A stretch of 64,000 bases of DNA. Origin: Hydrogenoanaerobacterium saccharovorans (GTDB taxonomy: Bacteria; Bacillota; Clostridia; Oscillospirales; Ruminococcaceae). Below, in pieces: positions 17,596 through 24,957 of the stretch. The translations under genes and the position numbers were made by a program. The notes beneath the pieces are model-generated. The model saw only the letters and a program-made list of their open reading frames with translations, searched no databases and was not told the origin of the DNA. Position 1 is the stretch's first letter, and the number at the start of each line of letters is the position of its first letter. The stretch is taken from assembly GCF_003814745.1 (NCBI RefSeq), contig NZ_RKRD01000001.1:434001-498000 (forward strand), given 5' to 3'.

Positions 17596-18714
17596 CTATA
17601 ATAAATTAAATATTTTCTTTAATAGGGCAAACGCTTTTTCTTCGGTGAATACGCCGGGAGAGTGCAAAAAATTGCCTGTGGGTGCACCGCGCTGTGCAAC
17701 CTCTTTCAGCGTGTTTTCGCTAAGTACAGGTAAATCCACATCCAACAACTCGCCAATCAGTGCTAAAACTTTGTTGCCGCTGTACCCAAGTGTGCCAAAC
17801 AGTGCTTCATATTTATCAGATAAGTGTTCCTTTGCTTCTCTTAAATAGTCACGCAGAAAAACAGCACAAGCCTGTCCGTGAGGTACCTGATATTCTTCTG
17901 TGAGAAAATAGCCGAGCGGGTGGCAAAAGCCGGTGCCTGTCGTATTAATGGTAACACCCGCATAAAGAGAGCCGTAAAGCAGCATTTCGCGGTCGCTCAT
18001 TAAAATTTCTTCTTTGGGCTTGTTTTTAATATTTTCCAGTGCTTGCACAATCACATCAATACCGCGTGTTGCAAACATGTCCGAAATATCAGTGGCATTC
18101 GAGGCAAAGTAGCCTTCCAATGCATGGCAAAGTGCGTCCAATGCCGTGCTGATTGTAAAATCGTAGGGGAGTGATGCTGTATATTTTGGGTCTGAAAAAA
18201 CATAAGATGCATAAGAAAGCCCATGCTTATCGCGAAAAGACCGCTTGCGCCCTGTTTCATCTACGGTAAGTACAGAATAAGGGGTTACTTCGCTGCCTGT
18301 ACCGGCTGTTGTGCCAATGAGTACCATAGGAAGTGCATTTTTTGGTAAATCGCCGTAAATATCAACACCATGCAGGTCGTTGCAGGCAAAAAATGCAATT
18401 GCCTTGGTTGCATCAAGCGGAGAACCCCCGCCGATACCGATGAGAAACTCTGCGCCAAACTCGCGGGCAAGCTTTCCTGCTGCTTCGCATGAGGATACCA
18501 GAGGATTCTGCCCAATGCCGTCAAACACACGATAGGCAATTCCCTGCTCGTCCAGCACTGCGGTACAATCATCCAGAGCTCCACATGCTTTCGCACTGCT
18601 TTTACCGGTTACGATTAGGCACTTACGGCCGAGAGAAGAAAATACTGCTCCGCCGCCGCGAACACACTCTGCGCCGCTGATGATATGAGTCGGAAGATAA
18701 AAGTCAAAATCCAT
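17596..18714 (-). CDS. Iron-containing alcohol dehydrogenase
   Basis: 372 residues from ATG 18714, placed by GGAGG five to six bases upstream; a longer frame to 18792 adds 26 residues without a ribosome site. Family III ADH motifs: IGIGGGSPLDATKA, IGTTAGTGSEVTPYSVL, and the metal-ligand stretches DALCHALEGY and GFCHPLGY followed by HGQACAVFL. It reduces an aldehyde or oxidises an alcohol with NAD(P)H and Fe2+. The exact substrate (butanol, ethanol, 1,3-propanediol) cannot be told. Confidence 0.92.
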   Translation of the reverse strand: MDFDFYLPTHIISGAECVRGGGAVFSSLGRKCLIVTGKSSAKACGALDDCTAVLDEQGIAYRVFDGIGQNPLVSSCEAAGKLAREFGAEFLIGIGGGSPLDATKAIAFFACNDLHGVDIYGDLPKNALPMVLIGTTAGTGSEVTPYSVLTVDETGRKRSFRDKHGLSYASYVFSDPKYTASLPYDFTISTALDALCHALEGYFASNATDISDMFATRGIDVIVQALENIKNKPKEEILMSDREMLLYGSLYAGVTINTTGTGFCHPLGYFLTEEYQVPHGQACAVFLRDYLREAKEHLSDKYEALFGTLGYSGNKVLALIGELLDVDLPVLSENTLKEVAQRGAPTGNFLHSPGVFTEEKAFALLKKIFNLL

Positions 18715-18890
18715 CGGATACCTCCATACATTTGATATAAGTCTATTATAGACATTCGAAGCACTCAAGGCAAGCAAATTTGAAAAAAACACATATAAAC
18801 GTGTAGTAGCACATTTATTACTGTTTATTGCTTTTGGCGGCTTGCTTTAAATTAGGATGAATATGATAAAAAATTATTACAAATCGTTGT

Positions 18891-19235
18891 TCAGCAATCA
18901 AAGCTATGCGGAGAATCACGGTAGGCAAACACGCAGTAATGAGCATGTGAACGGATGCGTTCGCGCGCTGCCCGAATATGGCGTGAAACAGTCGAGCAAT
19001 CGATACCAAGCTGTGCGGCAATGTCCTTTACGGCAAGACCCTTGTAATAATGCAGGGTAAAACACTGGTGCTGGCGGTGGGTCAGCTCGTTTTCTACTGC
19101 GTAGCGTGTTGCATGCAGCAGCGATTTGAGAAACCGGCGGTTGGTGTTATCACTGCCCAAACACTGCTGAGCCTGTGCCGAAATGCTGTCAATATCCTCT
19201 ACTGTAAACACACGTTTGGTTTTGGCTCTTAACAA
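18891..19235 (-). CDS. Small sigma-70 region 4-like DNA-binding protein
   Basis: 114 residues, TTG start behind GAGGAGG. Residues about 50-100 form a sigma region 4 helix-turn-helix: ENELTHRQHQCFTLHYYKG then VKDIAAQLGIDCSTVSRHIRAARERI. No region 2 is present, so it cannot act as a full sigma factor. It could be a phage-type late regulator, an anti-sigma-like binder, or a transcription activator. It overlaps the upstream 72-residue gene by seven bases and shares its promoter, which carries a LexA-like box. The TTG start and tight overlap suggest coupled translation. The target is unknown. Confidence 0.78.
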   Translation of the reverse strand: MLRAKTKRVFTVEDIDSISAQAQQCLGSDNTNRRFLKSLLHATRYAVENELTHRQHQCFTLHYYKGLAVKDIAAQLGIDCSTVSRHIRAARERIRSHAHYCVFAYRDSPHSFDC

Positions 19236-19447
19236 AACATTTCCTCCTCTTCGCGTTGGCGGCGTATCAGTTCAAGACGAACCAAAGCAACGTCATACAT
19301 TTCCTCCTGCATCACATTTAAACGGCGTTTTACTTCGTCGCGCTCAGCCAAAGGCAGCAGTTTCATCTGCTGACGTAACGCGGCAACACGTTCTCGCAGC
19401 ATCGTTTCGGTATGGGTATAATCGTCAATCATCGCGGTATAATTCAA
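19229..19447 (-). CDS. Small charged coiled-coil protein in the SOS-box operon
   Basis: 72 residues with TTG start nine bases after AAAGGAG. Almost entirely helical and charged (TMLRERVAALRQQMKLLP, EVKRRLNVMQEEMYDV, LIRRQREEEEMFC), with no membrane segment and no catalytic motif. First gene of a two-gene unit with the sigma region 4-like gene. It is 44 bases downstream of the SOS-like box at 19,491. I do not recognise a family. It could be a partner of the downstream DNA-binding protein. Confidence 0.7.
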   Translation of the reverse strand: MNYTAMIDDYTHTETMLRERVAALRQQMKLLPLAERDEVKRRLNVMQEEMYDVALVRLELIRRQREEEEMFC

Positions 19448-19490
19448 ATAGTCAGGCTCCTTTCTTAATCACACAATATGTGTAGTAATA

Positions 19491-19502
19491 AAACGTATGT
19501 TC
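19491..19502 (-). promoter_or_regulatory. LexA-like SOS box upstream of the small coiled-coil/sigma-like operon
   Basis: AAAC-GTAT-GTTC differs in one base from the Firmicutes GAAC-N4-GTTC consensus. The 20 bases AAACGTATGTTCTTATATAA (19491-19510) occur again, identical, at 22771-22790 before another small minus-strand gene. The shared block suggests co-regulation. Which promoter of the divergent pair it controls is inferred from proximity to the minus-strand gene. Confidence 0.6.
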
Positions 19503-19566
19503 TTATATAAATTTTGCAGCCGAAGCGGAAACAGCTGCATATTGGGGGCTTAATTCTAAGACTATC

Positions 19567-19606
19567 ATACGAAAATCAATCTGTCAATCAAAATACTATA
19601 CGAAAA
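19567..19606 (+). promoter_or_regulatory. Direct repeat, candidate operator of the XRE regulator
   Basis: ATACGAAAA occurs at 19567-19575 and again at 19598-19606, exactly 31 bases apart (about three helical turns), each preceded by a related CTAT string. They lie 67 to 106 bases upstream of the XRE start. The layout fits cooperative binding by a dimeric XRE repressor to its own promoter. Confidence 0.45.
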
Positions 19607-19672
19607 ATTTATAAAAACATCTTGCAATATCTACACAGTACGTGTATTATAGTGGGTAAAGGAGATGAGGGC

Positions 19673-20038
19673 ATGTTGGCAGAGCGATTGAGAGAACTGC
19701 GAAAAACTAAAGGGTTAACCCAATTACAGCTTGCACAGCAAATTGGTGTATCGGCAAGTGCCATTGGTATGTATGAGCAGGGGCGCAGAGAGCCCGACCA
19801 TGAAACATTGGGCAGGCTTTGCAGTTTCTTTCATGTATCCAGCGATTTTTTTCTTGGCGCAAACACACCAGCACAGCAAAAAGACTTGAACGAAATTATT
19901 GAAAGTGTTCGCGAAGCGATTTTAAAGCAAGAGGGGCTGATGTTTAACGGTATTTTGGTGGAACCTGCGGACAGCGAAAAAATTATAAACGCCATCAAAC
20001 TGGGCATCAGCTTTGTGTTGGGACAAAAGAATGAGTAA
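19673..20038 (+). CDS. XRE-family transcriptional regulator (ImmR-like)
   Basis: 121 residues from ATG 19673, placed by AAAGGAG eight bases upstream; the open frame extends 53 codons further but has no ribosome site. HTH_3 domain at residues about 3-58: LRELRKTKGLTQLQLAQQIGVSASAIGMYEQGRREPD. A C-terminal helical region of about 60 residues follows. It precedes an ImmA/IrrE-type protease by 17 bases, the classic pair in which the protease cleaves the repressor after a signal. A patatin gene follows in the same unit. Confidence 0.88.
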   Translation: MLAERLRELRKTKGLTQLQLAQQIGVSASAIGMYEQGRREPDHETLGRLCSFFHVSSDFFLGANTPAQQKDLNEIIESVREAILKQEGLMFNGILVEPADSEKIINAIKLGISFVLGQKNE

Positions 20039-20055
20039 TTGACGGAGGAATTGGT

Positions 20056-20496
20056 TTGGCTGATATCAAAGGATTGGTAAAAAAGCTGCGCAGCGAATAT
20101 GGTACAAACGACCCGTTCGCGCTTTGCGAGGCACTGCACATCGGGGTGCTGTATTGTGACCTGCCTATAGATGTAAAAGGGTTTTACCTTTTGATTAACA
20201 ACAATCAAGTGATTTTTCTCAATCAGGAACTGGACGAAAATGAAGCGCGCGTGGTTTGCGGGCATGAACTGGGGCATACACAGCTGCACCGTGATTTTAA
20301 CGCGGTGTTTATGCGCACCCAAACCTTGCTTAACTGCCAGCGATATGAAAATGAAGCAGATATGTTCTGTGCATATTTACTGCTTGACGGCGAAGAATTA
20401 ACAGACGGAACCGAAGTGGTAACCATGGAGGATATTGCACGCCGTACGGGGCTGCCCAAACGTTTGGTGCAGCTTTATTACACAGCCGGTGCATAA
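20056..20496 (+). CDS. ImmA/IrrE-family metallopeptidase
   Basis: 146 residues, TTG start seven bases after GGAGG. The zinc motif is intact: His70-Glu71-Leu-Gly-His74 in VVCGHELGHTQLH, and a downstream YENEADMFCAYLL supplies the third ligand (Glu). This family (ImmA of ICEBs1, IrrE/PprI of Deinococcus) cleaves XRE-type repressors and so couples a stress signal to derepression. It sits between its presumed substrate and a patatin-like phospholipase gene, 18 bases before the latter. Confidence 0.9.
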   Translation: MADIKGLVKKLRSEYGTNDPFALCEALHIGVLYCDLPIDVKGFYLLINNNQVIFLNQELDENEARVVCGHELGHTQLHRDFNAVFMRTQTLLNCQRYENEADMFCAYLLLDGEELTDGTEVVTMEDIARRTGLPKRLVQLYYTAGA

Positions 20497-20514
20497 CAGA
20501 GTTGATAGGAGGAG

Positions 20515-21837
20515 ATGCAGAATATGGCGAAACGGGCTTTGGTGTTGGCGGGAGGAGGCTCGCGCGGTTCGTACCAGATAGGTGTTTGGCGTGCATTGCG
20601 TGAACTGGGCTGGGAGTTTGATATTGTAACCGGAACATCGGTGGGTGCACTGAACGGTGCGCTGATGGTACAAAACGATTATGATGTTGCGGTTGAGATG
20701 TGGCAGACAATATCCACTTCCGACGTATTGAGTATGGATATAGACGATAAAATCGACAGTGTCAGCGATTTTAACAACAAGCTGGCATTGTTTGTACGAG
20801 AAATGGCAAAAAACGGCGGTGCCGACCCCGGCCCTCTTGAAAAAATTCTGCAACGTTATATCGATGAGGAGCGTATACGCCAATCGCCCATTGAGTTTGA
20901 AATTGTTACCGTGGAGTGCCCAAGCCTTTCCCCTTGTATTATCAATAAAGAAAGTCTGCCCGAGGGTGAACTGGTAGATTACCTGATGGCGAGTGCTGCT
21001 TGTTTTCCTGCAATGAAAATGCGCCAAATTGGCGATACCCGCTACATCGACGGTGGGTATTACGACAATATGCCCATCAACCTTGCCATCCAACGAGGTG
21101 CAGATGAAATTATAGCCGTGGATTTGGAGGCAATTGGGCGGCAAAAGCGCGTGAATGCGCCAGGTGTCAAAATCCGTTATATCCGCAGTAAGTGGGATTT
21201 GGGCGTTTTTATCTTATTCGATAAAGAAGCAGCGAAACGCAACATCGAACTGGGCTACCTCGATATGATGAAAGCATTTGGCAAGCTTGAAGGCTTTGCC
21301 TATCCGTTCTACAGAGGCGAAATTGAAAAGAATGCGCGCAGGCTGGAAAAATACTTTGATCTTATTACCATTAAATTAGACCTGACGGTGCAAAAATATA
21401 AAAAGACATTGATACAGGCAGATTCCGGCATAGGTTTGGCGCGTGTGGTAAACAGTACGGCACATGTGCGTATGACGAGTGATGCGGCTATTGCAGCCGC
21501 CGGAGAAACTGCCGCGCGTGTTTTTGAGCTTTCACCGCTTGTTACTTATACGTTTGACGAACTGAATAAACAGATAGGGCAAGCGTTGGAACAAATTCAA
21601 AATGAAGATTTAGTGCAGATAGCCGAATCGCTGCATAAGGTGATGAGCCCAAAAGAGATTTTGCGCACAATCAAGTGTATAGACAAACGCCATGTGGCTG
21701 CTTTTTGTTTAGGTGAAATTCGCAAAGCATACCAACAAGATGGTGCAAATGCTTTGCTGCAAGTGTTGCGTACGTTGGTTGCTGATGAGTTTATTGCAGG
21801 GTTGTATCTGTTTGCACTCGAATTGGCACAGCGGTAG
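20515..21837 (+). CDS. Patatin-like phospholipase
   Basis: 440 residues. Patatin core at the N-terminus: oxyanion loop LAGGGSRGSYQIGVW, nucleophile elbow GTSVG with Ser42, and Asp179 of the DGG motif (YIDGGYYDNMPI), so the Ser-Asp dyad is complete. About 200 further helical residues follow the core, unrelated to anything I recognise. It should hydrolyse acyl esters of phospholipids. AGGAGG lies only two bases before ATG 20515 and eleven before ATG 20524 (MAKRALVL), so the start is uncertain by three codons. It is apparently co-transcribed with the XRE and ImmA genes. Confidence 0.9.
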   Translation: MQNMAKRALVLAGGGSRGSYQIGVWRALRELGWEFDIVTGTSVGALNGALMVQNDYDVAVEMWQTISTSDVLSMDIDDKIDSVSDFNNKLALFVREMAKNGGADPGPLEKILQRYIDEERIRQSPIEFEIVTVECPSLSPCIINKESLPEGELVDYLMASAACFPAMKMRQIGDTRYIDGGYYDNMPINLAIQRGADEIIAVDLEAIGRQKRVNAPGVKIRYIRSKWDLGVFILFDKEAAKRNIELGYLDMMKAFGKLEGFAYPFYRGEIEKNARRLEKYFDLITIKLDLTVQKYKKTLIQADSGIGLARVVNSTAHVRMTSDAAIAAAGETAARVFELSPLVTYTFDELNKQIGQALEQIQNEDLVQIAESLHKVMSPKEILRTIKCIDKRHVAAFCLGEIRKAYQQDGANALLQVLRTLVADEFIAGLYLFALELAQR

Positions 21838-21912
21838 GCTTTTTGCCTGCTGTATGTATATTCAAGTACCTTCAAGCCCATATTATCCGTAAACGAAGTA
21901 TGGAGGGATACT

Positions 21913-22452
21913 ATGGAATTCAAAGGCAGCAGAACCGAGGCAAATTTAATGGCAGCATTTGCAGGTGAAGCACAGGCACGTACCAAATACACGATTTATG
22001 CAGAGCAGGCGCGTAAAGACGGCTACGAACAGCTTGCTGAGATTTTTGAAGAAACGGCAGAAAATGAAAAAGCACATGCCGTACAATGGTTTAAGCACCT
22101 TCATGGCGGCAGCATCGGCAATACCCAATCCAACCTGGAGGATGGAGCGGGCGGCGAACATTACGAGTGGAGCAGTATGTACCCTAAATTTGCCGAAGAA
22201 GCCCGAGAAGAAGGATTTACCGACATTGCAATACAAATGGAACTGATTGCAAAAATTGAAAAAGAACATGAAGAACGTTACCGTAAATTAATTGAAAACC
22301 TGAAAAACGGTGAGGTATTTAAAAAAGGCGATAAAATCGTTTGGATTTGCCGTAACTGCGGACATATCCATGTTGGCACATCGGCACCTCAAATCTGCCC
22401 TGTATGCAAATACGAGAGGGGCTTTTTCCAGCAAAAAGCAGAAAACTACTGA
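21913..22452 (+). CDS. rbr: Rubrerythrin
   Basis: 179 residues. The N-terminal ferritin-like four-helix domain carries the di-iron ligands (ANLMAAFAGEAQARTKY, EETAENEKAHA). The C-terminal rubredoxin-like domain has CRNCGH and CPVCKY. It reduces hydrogen peroxide in anaerobes. GGAGGG precedes the start, 75 bases after the patatin stop, so it may be a separate unit. A strong terminator follows. Confidence 0.96.
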   Translation: MEFKGSRTEANLMAAFAGEAQARTKYTIYAEQARKDGYEQLAEIFEETAENEKAHAVQWFKHLHGGSIGNTQSNLEDGAGGEHYEWSSMYPKFAEEAREEGFTDIAIQMELIAKIEKEHEERYRKLIENLKNGEVFKKGDKIVWICRNCGHIHVGTSAPQICPVCKYERGFFQQKAENY

Positions 22453-22458
22453 TACACT

Positions 22459-22508
22459 AAAAGACCTTCTTTCAAACTCCTCTGCGGGTTTTGAAGAAGG
22501 TCTTTTTT
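22459..22508. terminator. Bidirectional terminator
   Basis: AAAAGACCTTCTTTCAAA pairs with TTTTGAAGAAGGTCTTTT; T-runs on both strands. It ends rubrerythrin and the convergent small membrane gene. A second smaller hairpin (GCCGG/CCGGC at 22543-22560 plus T-run) lies just beyond on the plus strand. Confidence 0.88.
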
Positions 22509-22535
22509 GGGGGTGCTGTACAGCAAAAAGCAGCT

Positions 22536-22736
22536 TTAAGCAGCCGGTTTGTAATCCGGCTTTTTATATTGAAGCAAATAAACCGGTATAGCAGTTTTGT
22601 GTGCTGAATGTTTTTTGCATACAGTGTGGTTTGCAGTTTTTGAAAAGTAATGTATCATATGCGATACCGTTACCGCGAGAAGCGCTATGCCAAAGCAGAG
22701 CCCAGCCAAAACCCATTTTAAAATTTCTATTGTCAT
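22536..22736 (-). CDS. Small single-pass membrane protein under SOS boxes
   Basis: 66 residues from ATG 22736, chosen because GAGGAGG lies nine bases upstream; the open frame extends further but without a site. One hydrophobic helix near the N-terminus (EILKWVLAGLCFGIALLAVTVSHMI), then a short basic tail with His and Cys. Two LexA-like boxes lie upstream. Small SOS-induced membrane proteins are often division inhibitors or toxins (YneA, SidA, TisB types), but no family motif such as LysM is seen. Function is inferred only from context. Confidence 0.65.
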   Translation of the reverse strand: MTIEILKWVLAGLCFGIALLAVTVSHMIHYFSKTANHTVCKKHSAHKTAIPVYLLQYKKPDYKPAA

Positions 22737-22770
22737 CAAAAACAACCTCCTCAAAATAGTATCCCTCGAA

Positions 22771-22782
22771 AAACGTATGTTC
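22771..22782 (-). promoter_or_regulatory. LexA-like SOS box (proximal)
   Basis: AAAC-GTAT-GTTC, 35 bases upstream of the small membrane gene. It sits in a 20-base stretch identical to that at 19491-19510. Confidence 0.6.
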
Positions 22783-22833
22783 TTATATAAAATATATCGA
22801 AAATGGCATTTGCTCAATGACAATTCGATTTAA

Positions 22834-22845
22834 GAACATTTGTTC
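22834..22845. promoter_or_regulatory. LexA-like SOS box (distal, perfect)
   Basis: GAAC-ATTT-GTTC matches the GAAC-N4-GTTC consensus exactly and extends to an almost perfect palindrome TAAGAACATTTGTTCTAAG. It lies about 98 bases upstream of the small minus-strand membrane gene and 138 bases before the plus-strand cobalamin adenosyltransferase. Confidence 0.65.
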
Positions 22846-22982
22846 TAAGCTGATTCTAGCACAAAAACAACCGTTTGAAAAGGGGTGTTTTGATAATTTT
22901 GCAATAAGCAGAAAAATGTTGAACCGATTACCGAAACGTTGTACAATATTACTAATAGTTTGATTTTACAGGAGGAAGAGTG

Positions 22983-23516
22983 ATGGATGGGCAGACGGGA
23001 TTAATTCATATTTACTGCGGTGACGGAAAAGGCAAAACGACCGCGGCAATGGGCCTTGCAATGCGCGCTGCAGGCAGCGGGATGAAAGTGGCACTGGTGC
23101 AGTTTTTAAAAGGGCAGCAAAGCAGTGAACTCAAAATGCTCCAAATGCTGCCCAACGTTACCGTAATTCGCGAGCAGCTCAGCCCCAAATTTACGTTTCA
23201 AATGAACAGCGAAGAACTGGCAAGTACAAAAATGGTACACAGCCGTTATTTAAATACTGCACTGAAGCTTGCAAAAAACGGCGAATGTGATTTGCTGATA
23301 TTAGACGAATTGGTTGGTGCACTCAACTGTGGTTTAATCGACGAAGATTTACTGCATGAATTGGTGGAGAAGAAACCTGCGCAGCTCGAATTGGTGATGA
23401 CGGGGCGCAATCCGGCACAGTGGCTGGTGGATGCGGCAGATTATGTATCTGAAATACGTAAAATCAAACACCCTTACGATAAAGGAGTGGATGCGCGTAA
23501 GGGGATTGAACGATAA
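22983..23516 (+). CDS. cobO: Cob(I)yrinic acid a,c-diamide adenosyltransferase (CobO/BtuR family)
   Basis: 177 residues from ATG 22983 (GGAGG seven bases before; GTG 22980 is an alternative). P-loop GDGKGKTT near the N-terminus, then LVQFLKGQQSSELKML, LLILDELVGALNCGLI and VMTGRNPAQWLVDAADYVSEI, all typical of the CobA/CobO/BtuR family. It transfers the adenosyl group of ATP to the corrinoid cobalt. No other cobalamin genes are present here, so it may serve corrinoid salvage. It precedes the fumarase genes by only 22 bases and may share their transcript. Confidence 0.93.
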   Translation: MDGQTGLIHIYCGDGKGKTTAAMGLAMRAAGSGMKVALVQFLKGQQSSELKMLQMLPNVTVIREQLSPKFTFQMNSEELASTKMVHSRYLNTALKLAKNGECDLLILDELVGALNCGLIDEDLLHELVEKKPAQLELVMTGRNPAQWLVDAADYVSEIRKIKHPYDKGVDARKGIER

Positions 23517-23538
23517 TGATGTGGACGGAGGAATGAAC

Positions 23539-24378
23539 ATGAGAGAGATTAGCCCGCAAAAAATTACCGATACGGTAAAAAGGCTTTGCATTGAGGCAAA
23601 TTGCTATCTGCCCGCCGATGTGCAGCAGCGCATTACCGAGTGCCGAGCATGCGAAGATTGGAAACCCGCGCGAGGCATTTTAGATAAAATCATAGAGAAC
23701 TATGAAATTGCACAAAATGATGCAGTCCCCATCTGCCAGGATACGGGAATGGCTTGTGTATTTTTAGAAATAGGGCAAGAGGTATACATAACGGGTGATG
23801 TAAAAGCCGCAGTAAATGAGGGCGTACGGCAGGGCTACGAGCAGGGGTATTTGCGCAAATCGGTGGTGCAAGACCCGCTTGACCGTGTGAATACCCGAGA
23901 TAATACCCCGGCGATGATTTATTTTGATTTGGTTGCGGGTGATAAAATCAAAATTACGGTTGCACCAAAGGGCTTTGGCAGCGAAAATATGAGCCAAATT
24001 AAAATGCTCAAGCCTTCGGACGGGCTGCAGGGAGTGAAAGAGTTTATCCTTAAAGTTGTGGAGGATGCGGGACCGAACCCCTGCCCGCCCATTGTTGTGG
24101 GTGTTGGTATTGGCGGCACATTTGATAAGGCTGCACTGCTTGCCAAAACCGCACTGTTGCGCCCTTTAACACAGCGCAGCAGTAACCCTTTTTATGCACA
24201 GCTCGAAGAAGAAATGCTCGAACAAATTAACCGTAAAGGCATTGGCCCCCAAGGGTTCGGCGGAAAAACCACGGCACTCGCGGTGAATATTGAGACTTTG
24301 CCTACCCACATTGCAGGTCTGCCGTGCGCAGTCAACATCAACTGCCATGTTACCCGCCATAAAACGGAGGTGATCTGA
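23539..24378 (+). CDS. fumA: Fumarate hydratase class I, alpha subunit
   Basis: 279 residues from ATG 23539, seven bases after GGAGG; ATG 23533 is too close to the site. Contains the cysteine-bearing motifs of the two-subunit [4Fe-4S] hydro-lyases: VPICQDTGMACVF, PNPCPPIVVGVGIGG and INCHVTRH. It hydrates fumarate to malate together with the beta subunit encoded one base downstream. Oxygen-sensitive, as expected for an anaerobe. The same family includes tartrate dehydratase, but the setting with asparaginase favours fumarase. Confidence 0.92.
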   Translation: MREISPQKITDTVKRLCIEANCYLPADVQQRITECRACEDWKPARGILDKIIENYEIAQNDAVPICQDTGMACVFLEIGQEVYITGDVKAAVNEGVRQGYEQGYLRKSVVQDPLDRVNTRDNTPAMIYFDLVAGDKIKITVAPKGFGSENMSQIKMLKPSDGLQGVKEFILKVVEDAGPNPCPPIVVGVGIGGTFDKAALLAKTALLRPLTQRSSNPFYAQLEEEMLEQINRKGIGPQGFGGKTTALAVNIETLPTHIAGLPCAVNINCHVTRHKTEVI

Positions 24379-24379
24379 G

Positions 24380-24940
24380 ATGGAGAAACATATCAAAACA
24401 CCGCTTACGCACGATAAGCTAAAAGATTTGCATTGCGGAGACAGCGTATACATTACAGGTACCATTTATACAGCGCGCGATGCCGCCCACAAACGCCTTG
24501 TAGAGTTGGCAGAGCAAGGCAAGCCGCTGCCTTTGGATGTGAAAGATGCGATTATTTATTATGTTGGTCCTACCCCTGCAAGAAAAGGGCAGGCAATCGG
24601 GTCTGCAGGTCCTACTACAAGCTACCGTATGGATGCCTATTCCCCCACACTGATTCGCCTTGGTCAAACAGGGATGATCGGCAAAGGCAAGCGCGGCAGT
24701 GAAGTAGTAGACGCGATGAAGCAAAACGGTGCTGTCTATTTCGGCGCCATCGGCGGTGCCGGTGCACTGCTGGCAAAATGCGTAAAAAAGGCGGAGGTTA
24801 TCGCCTATGAAGATTTGGGGGCAGAGGCAATCCGCAAACTGGAAGTAGAAAACCTGCCTGTAGTGGTTGTGATTGACTGTGACGGAAATAATCTTTACCA
24901 ATCCGGCCGTGAGGCATATCTTAATCGCAAAGCAAAATGA
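24380..24940 (+). CDS. fumB: Fumarate hydratase class I, beta subunit
   Basis: 186 residues. Beta-domain motifs: LKDLHCGDSVYITGTIYTARDAAHKR, YYVGPTPARKGQAIGSAGPTTSYRMD and GAIGGAGALLAKCVK. Starts one base after the alpha-subunit stop, consistent with equal synthesis of both subunits. A potential coupled start of the asparaginase frame overlaps its end. Confidence 0.93.
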   Translation: MEKHIKTPLTHDKLKDLHCGDSVYITGTIYTARDAAHKRLVELAEQGKPLPLDVKDAIIYYVGPTPARKGQAIGSAGPTTSYRMDAYSPTLIRLGQTGMIGKGKRGSEVVDAMKQNGAVYFGAIGGAGALLAKCVKKAEVIAYEDLGAEAIRKLEVENLPVVVVIDCDGNNLYQSGREAYLNRKAK

Positions 24941-24957
24941 TGTACGGAGAAGACGGA

